NCBI RefSeq assembly: GCF_030150285.1
Contig: NZ_JASLGE010000076.1
Span: forward strand, 23,205 to 87,204
Length of the DNA stretch: 64,000 nucleotides
Origin: Pseudomonas sp.
GTDB taxonomy: Bacteria > Pseudomonadota > Gammaproteobacteria > Pseudomonadales > Pseudomonadaceae
Direction: 5' to 3'
A program made the position numbers and the translations under genes. The notes below the pieces were generated by a model. The model searched no databases. It worked only from the letters and a program-made list of their open reading frames with translations, and had not been told where the DNA came from. Shown piece by piece: positions 60,878 to 64,000 of this stretch. Position 1 is the stretch's first letter; every line of letters begins with the position of its first letter.

Positions 60878-62455
60878 ATGTCCCTCGACATTCACGCTCA
60901 CCGCATCCTGATCCTGGACTTCGGTTCCCAGTACACCCAGCTGATCGCCCGCCGCGTTCGCGAAATCGGCGTTTACTGCGAACTGCACCCGTTTGACATG
61001 GATGACGCCGCGATTCGCGAATTCGCCCCTAAAGGCATCATCCTTGCCGGCGGCCCGGAATCGGTTCACGAAGCCGACAGCCCGCGCGCCCCTCAAGCGG
61101 TGTTCGACCTGGGCGTACCGGTCTTTGGCATCTGCTACGGCATGCAAACCATGGCTGAACAGCTGGGTGGCAAGGTCGAAGGTTCCGAGTTGCGTGAGTT
61201 CGGTTATGCCCGCGTAGACGTGGTTGGCAAAAGCCGCCTGCTCGACGGCATCGAAGACCATATCGACGCAGACGGCCTGTTCGGCCTGGACGTGTGGATG
61301 AGCCACGGTGACAAAGTCACCAAAATGCCTTCTGACTTCCACATCCTGGCCAGCACCCCGAGCTGCCCGATTGCCGGCATGTACAACGATGCGCGCGGTT
61401 ATTACGGCGTGCAGTTCCACCCGGAAGTGACCCACACCAAGCAGGGCGGCCGCATCCTCTCGCGCTTTATCCTCGACATCTGCGGCTGCGAAGCCCTGTG
61501 GACGCCGTCGAAAATTGCGGAAGACGCTATCGCCAACATCCGTGCCCAGGTTGGCACTGACAACGTCTTGCTGGGCCTGTCCGGCGGCGTTGACTCCTCC
61601 GTTGTGGCGGCCTTGCTGCACAAGGCCATTGGCGACCAGTTGACCTGCGTATTCGTGGACAACGGCCTGCTGCGCCTGCACGAGGGTGAACAAGTGATGG
61701 CCATGTTTGCTGAGAACATGGGCGTCAAGGTGATCCGCGCCAACGCGGCCGACCAGTTCTTGAACAACCTGGCGGGCGAAAGCGACCCTGAGAAAAAGCG
61801 CAAAATCATCGGCCGCACCTTTATCGACGTGTTTGATGCAGAATCCAGCAAGCTGGACAACATCAAGTACCTGGCCCAAGGCACCATCTACCCGGACGTA
61901 ATCGAGTCGGCTGGCGCTAAAAGCGGCAAGGCCCACGTCATCAAGTCGCACCACAACGTGGGCGGCCTGCCGGACGACATGAACCTCAAGCTGGTTGAAC
62001 CCCTGCGTGAGCTGTTCAAGGACGAAGTCCGCCGCCTGGGCCTGGAACTCGGCCTGCCGTACGACATGGTCTACCGCCACCCGTTCCCGGGCCCGGGCCT
62101 GGGCGTGCGTATCCTTGGTGAAGTGAAGAAGGAATACGCCGACATCCTGCGTCGCGCCGACCACATCTTCATCGAAGAGCTGCGCAAGGCCGACTGGTAC
62201 CACAAGACCAGCCAGGCATTCGTGGTGTTCCAGCCGGTCAAGTCGGTTGGCGTTGTTGGCGACGGCCGTCGCTACGCTTGGGTTGTCGCCCTGCGTGCCG
62301 TCGAGACCGTGGACTTCATGACCGCGCGTTGGGCACACCTGCCATACGAGCTGCTGGAAACCGTCAGCGGCCGTATCATCAACGAAATCGAAGGCATCTC
62401 GCGCGTTACCTACGACGTGTCGAGCAAGCCGCCGGCCACTATCGAGTGGGAATAA
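60878..62455 (+). CDS. guaA: GMP synthase (glutamine-hydrolysing)
   Basis: Makes GMP from XMP using glutamine. 525 residues: class I glutamine amidotransferase with Cys86 (GICYGMQ), ATP-pyrophosphatase P-loop GLSGGVDSS and C-terminal dimerisation domain (PPATIEWE end). ATG at 60878 gives the normal N-terminus; the earlier in-frame ATG reads through the repeats and is rejected. Confidence 0.98.
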   Translation: MSLDIHAHRILILDFGSQYTQLIARRVREIGVYCELHPFDMDDAAIREFAPKGIILAGGPESVHEADSPRAPQAVFDLGVPVFGICYGMQTMAEQLGGKVEGSELREFGYARVDVVGKSRLLDGIEDHIDADGLFGLDVWMSHGDKVTKMPSDFHILASTPSCPIAGMYNDARGYYGVQFHPEVTHTKQGGRILSRFILDICGCEALWTPSKIAEDAIANIRAQVGTDNVLLGLSGGVDSSVVAALLHKAIGDQLTCVFVDNGLLRLHEGEQVMAMFAENMGVKVIRANAADQFLNNLAGESDPEKKRKIIGRTFIDVFDAESSKLDNIKYLAQGTIYPDVIESAGAKSGKAHVIKSHHNVGGLPDDMNLKLVEPLRELFKDEVRRLGLELGLPYDMVYRHPFPGPGLGVRILGEVKKEYADILRRADHIFIEELRKADWYHKTSQAFVVFQPVKSVGVVGDGRRYAWVVALRAVETVDFMTARWAHLPYELLETVSGRIINEIEGISRVTYDVSSKPPATIEWE

Positions 62456-62463
62456 GTTGAGCC

Positions 62464-62489
62464 ACAAGGGCGCCGCAAGGCGCCCTTGT
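62464..62489. terminator. Stem-loop between guaA and the toxin gene
   Basis: AAGGGCGCC and GGCGCCCTT pair around gcaa, followed by gtcgtatc. No strong T-run on the plus strand, but the stem is perfect and lies between convergent genes. Confidence 0.7.
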
Positions 62490-62510
62490 CGTATCTGTGC
62501 CTTGCCTGGC

Positions 62511-64000
62511 TCAAGGAGCGATGTGTCGCATGCCGCGTAATCTCAGCCGGGCATGAAGCTCGGCAAGGTTTTGAAAGCGACGTTCATGAATGGCCGGCCA
62601 GTCGGGGCGCTCCACGTAGTAAAACCGCCCATCGCGCTTGATCAGCGTGCGTCGCAAGGTCGAATCCCGGCTGCGGTTGATCAGGTATTCCTGGCCATTG
62701 GTACGTTCGATCGCGTAATCGCCAGGCCTTACCAGCAGGCTTTCAAAATCCGCTGATGGCGGGCGGGTGGTCAACACTCCGGCGCGTAGCCGCAGGTCGC
62801 TTTGCACATGCCTTAACGCGCCATCGTCGTCCTGGGCATCCGCACCTGGGTCTGTGCTGTTAGCATCAGGTTCGCCGATCGGGCGATCTTCGACACGAAG
62901 GCCTAGCGCGCCTTCTGTTTCAGCCAGGCCGGTGACGCCATGGAAGGTGTTGGCGTGTGTACTCCCGACCAGCGCAATCCATTTTCCCGAGCCGCGCGCT
63001 GCCTGGTCTGCCTCGATAATCAAGTGTGCATGGAAGTTCATCATGCGCTGGCGTGCCACATCGGAAACGGGTGTCGCCCACGCCTGGCGGTAACTGGCCA
63101 TGCAGTCGATGGGCTGTATGCGTACGCCGTTTTTCTGTGCGCTGACCAGTACCTGCCGAAAGGTGTAGCGGCCTTCGGCGTCGGTGCGGTGGCCGACATC
63201 CTGGCCTTCTACATAGCGATCCAGCTCCTGCGGCATCACGCCTGTGCGGTTGAAGGTATCGATGTCTGCTTGCTGAAAGTCGGTGGTGAAGTGCTCCATG
63301 TACAGCGTATTTACCTTCAGCTTGCGTAGCAGGCGCATGTTGTCGATCAGCAATCGCTTGCTGCCAAGGCCACTGTGCGCTTCGCCAATCACCAAGCCGT
63401 TGGTGTTCTGGTACAGGGTTTTGAAAACGGTTTTGGATGAAGCGTTGGCGGGGATTTCGGGTATCTGTGGACGTGGCGGTGTTTGCACTGTGGCCATGAA
63501 CGCATCGGCATCGGCCGCCAACTGATCACGCAGCTGGCGGAAGCGGGCTATGGCGGCCTGTCGATCCGGGGCGTCGAGGAACGCTCGCGCACCTGTAATC
63601 TCATCATCGGAAACATCCGTCAGTGAGGCGCGCAAGTCAGCTGGTATTTCGTAAGGGGTGCCGGGCAAGGGCGGCACGCTTGCGCTTGCTGACGGCCGAC
63701 CCCAGATTTTCAGGCTCGAAAGCATGCCCCCGTTGAGGCCAAGGCGTTCTACCGGGCGCCACTGGCCTGCAGCATCCAGGCGGATCGGCAAGCTTTTGTA
63801 AAAAGAGAAAGGGTTATCAGGGGCTACGACGGTCCAGGATTGCAGTTCGGGTACAAAACGCACTTGGTACGGCATGTCGTCGATCAGTGCGTAAAACTGC
63901 CCATCCTGCATATGGATACCTTCAAGAAACCCTGTGCCAGGTTTGCTGCCAAGTACTACATTCGTCTCGAATGGGCGCAGTGCGTCCCAACTGCCGGTTG
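62511..64000 (-). CDS. C-terminal part of a large putative toxin with Tiki/EreA/ChaN-like motifs (partial)
   Basis: Frame of at least 496 codons that continues without a stop through 64000, so the N-terminus is outside the window; an internal ATG at 63911 is unlikely to be the true start. Two motifs stand out: GEAHSGLGSKRLLID (GEAH at 63375-63386) followed by VNTLYMEHF, and VGSTHAN (GSTH at 62955-62966). Such GExH/GxxH pairs mark the superfamily of Tiki, TraB, ChaN, EreA and the Pasteurella multocida toxin C2 region. Pseudomonas has large membrane-targeted effector toxins with this type of tail. The rest (YEIPADLRASL, DRQAAIARFRQLRDQLAADADAF) is helical. Function is inferred; activity and secretion route are unknown. 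Confidence 0.7.
   Translation of the reverse strand, partial: TGSWDALRPFETNVVLGSKPGTGFLEGIHMQDGQFYALIDDMPYQVRFVPELQSWTVVAPDNPFSFYKSLPIRLDAAGQWRPVERLGLNGGMLSSLKIWGRPSASASVPPLPGTPYEIPADLRASLTDVSDDEITGARAFLDAPDRQAAIARFRQLRDQLAADADAFMATVQTPPRPQIPEIPANASSKTVFKTLYQNTNGLVIGEAHSGLGSKRLLIDNMRLLRKLKVNTLYMEHFTTDFQQADIDTFNRTGVMPQELDRYVEGQDVGHRTDAEGRYTFRQVLVSAQKNGVRIQPIDCMASYRQAWATPVSDVARQRMMNFHAHLIIEADQAARGSGKWIALVGSTHANTFHGVTGLAETEGALGLRVEDRPIGEPDANSTDPGADAQDDDGALRHVQSDLRLRAGVLTTRPPSADFESLLVRPGDYAIERTNGQEYLINRSRDSTLRRTLIKRDGRFYYVERPDWPAIHERRFQNLAELHARLRLRGMRHIAP

Noticed and set aside
60776..62467. 563-codon open frame antisense to guaA
   Set aside because: Same reasoning: shadow of a highly biased, conserved gene, with composition typical of antisense frames.
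1..64000. CRISPR array, prophage or insertion sequence
   Set aside because: No regularly spaced identical repeats with unique spacers, no transposase, integrase or phage structural genes were seen; the short repeats present are of REP type.

Overview
The window is a chromosomal segment of a Pseudomonas species, most likely from the P. fluorescens group. The basis is protein content (NorR/Hmp pair, cyoABCDE next to dsbB, FpvA-like receptor with its ECF sigma and FecR regulators, long-form LeuA, CheV), gene order from queA to leuA that agrees with what I remember of P. aeruginosa PAO1, and intergenic palindromes of the gtaggagcgagcttgctcgcgatc type. Species cannot be fixed from this alone. Nearly everything is core genome; I see no prophage, insertion sequence, CRISPR array or rRNA operon.

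Layout. 1-6.3 kb (minus strand): a four-gene operon of periplasmic adaptor, drug-type RND permease, response regulator and sensor kinase. 6.7-8.3 kb: a small unknown protein, a GNAT acetyltransferase and CheV, followed by a repeat-rich gap with a roughly 100-bp duplication. 8.8-11.6 kb: norR and hmp, divergent, with three GT-N7-AC sites and a sigma54-type promoter between them (nitric oxide detoxification). 11.8-18.0 kb: dsbB, an unexplained 0.75-kb gap, then cyoABCDE for the cytochrome bo3 oxidase and heme O synthase. 18.1-22.6 kb: small regulatory and metabolic genes (NmrA-like protein with a LysR regulator, Lrp with a LysE exporter, a DUF924 protein, a cytochrome c). 22.8-26.9 kb: an iron-uptake signalling cassette (receptor, FecR, ECF sigma) with a candidate Fur box. 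27.2 kb: tRNA-Leu(CAA).

27.3-32.8 kb: queA-tgt (queuosine) and yajC-secD-secF (protein export). 33-36 kb: a glycine-zipper protein, suhB, trmJ and cysE. 36.3-41.9 kb: the full isc operon iscR-iscS-iscU-iscA-hscB-hscA-fdx-iscX, with an IscR-type site over its promoter and hairpins between genes. 42-51.2 kb: ndk, rlmN, pilW, rodZ, ispG, hisS, a YfgM-like gene, bamB and der. The iron-sulfur machinery thus lies beside users of clusters (RlmN, IspG). 51.3-53.3 kb: an aminotransferase and omega-amidase that overlap. 53.4-57.7 kb (minus): leuA with a candidate leader peptide, an M23 peptidase and xseA. 57.7-62.5 kb: a TauE/SafE permease, a cysteine-pair protein of unknown function, guaB and guaA. 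From 62.5 kb to the edge: the C-terminal part of a large putative toxin, reading in from outside the window.

The least ordinary items are the toxin fragment with two motifs of the Tiki/EreA/ChaN-like superfamily, the candidate leuA leader peptide, the NorR site array, the long pre-cyoA gap and the stable hairpins inside the isc operon. I did not find a clearly new multi-gene system.
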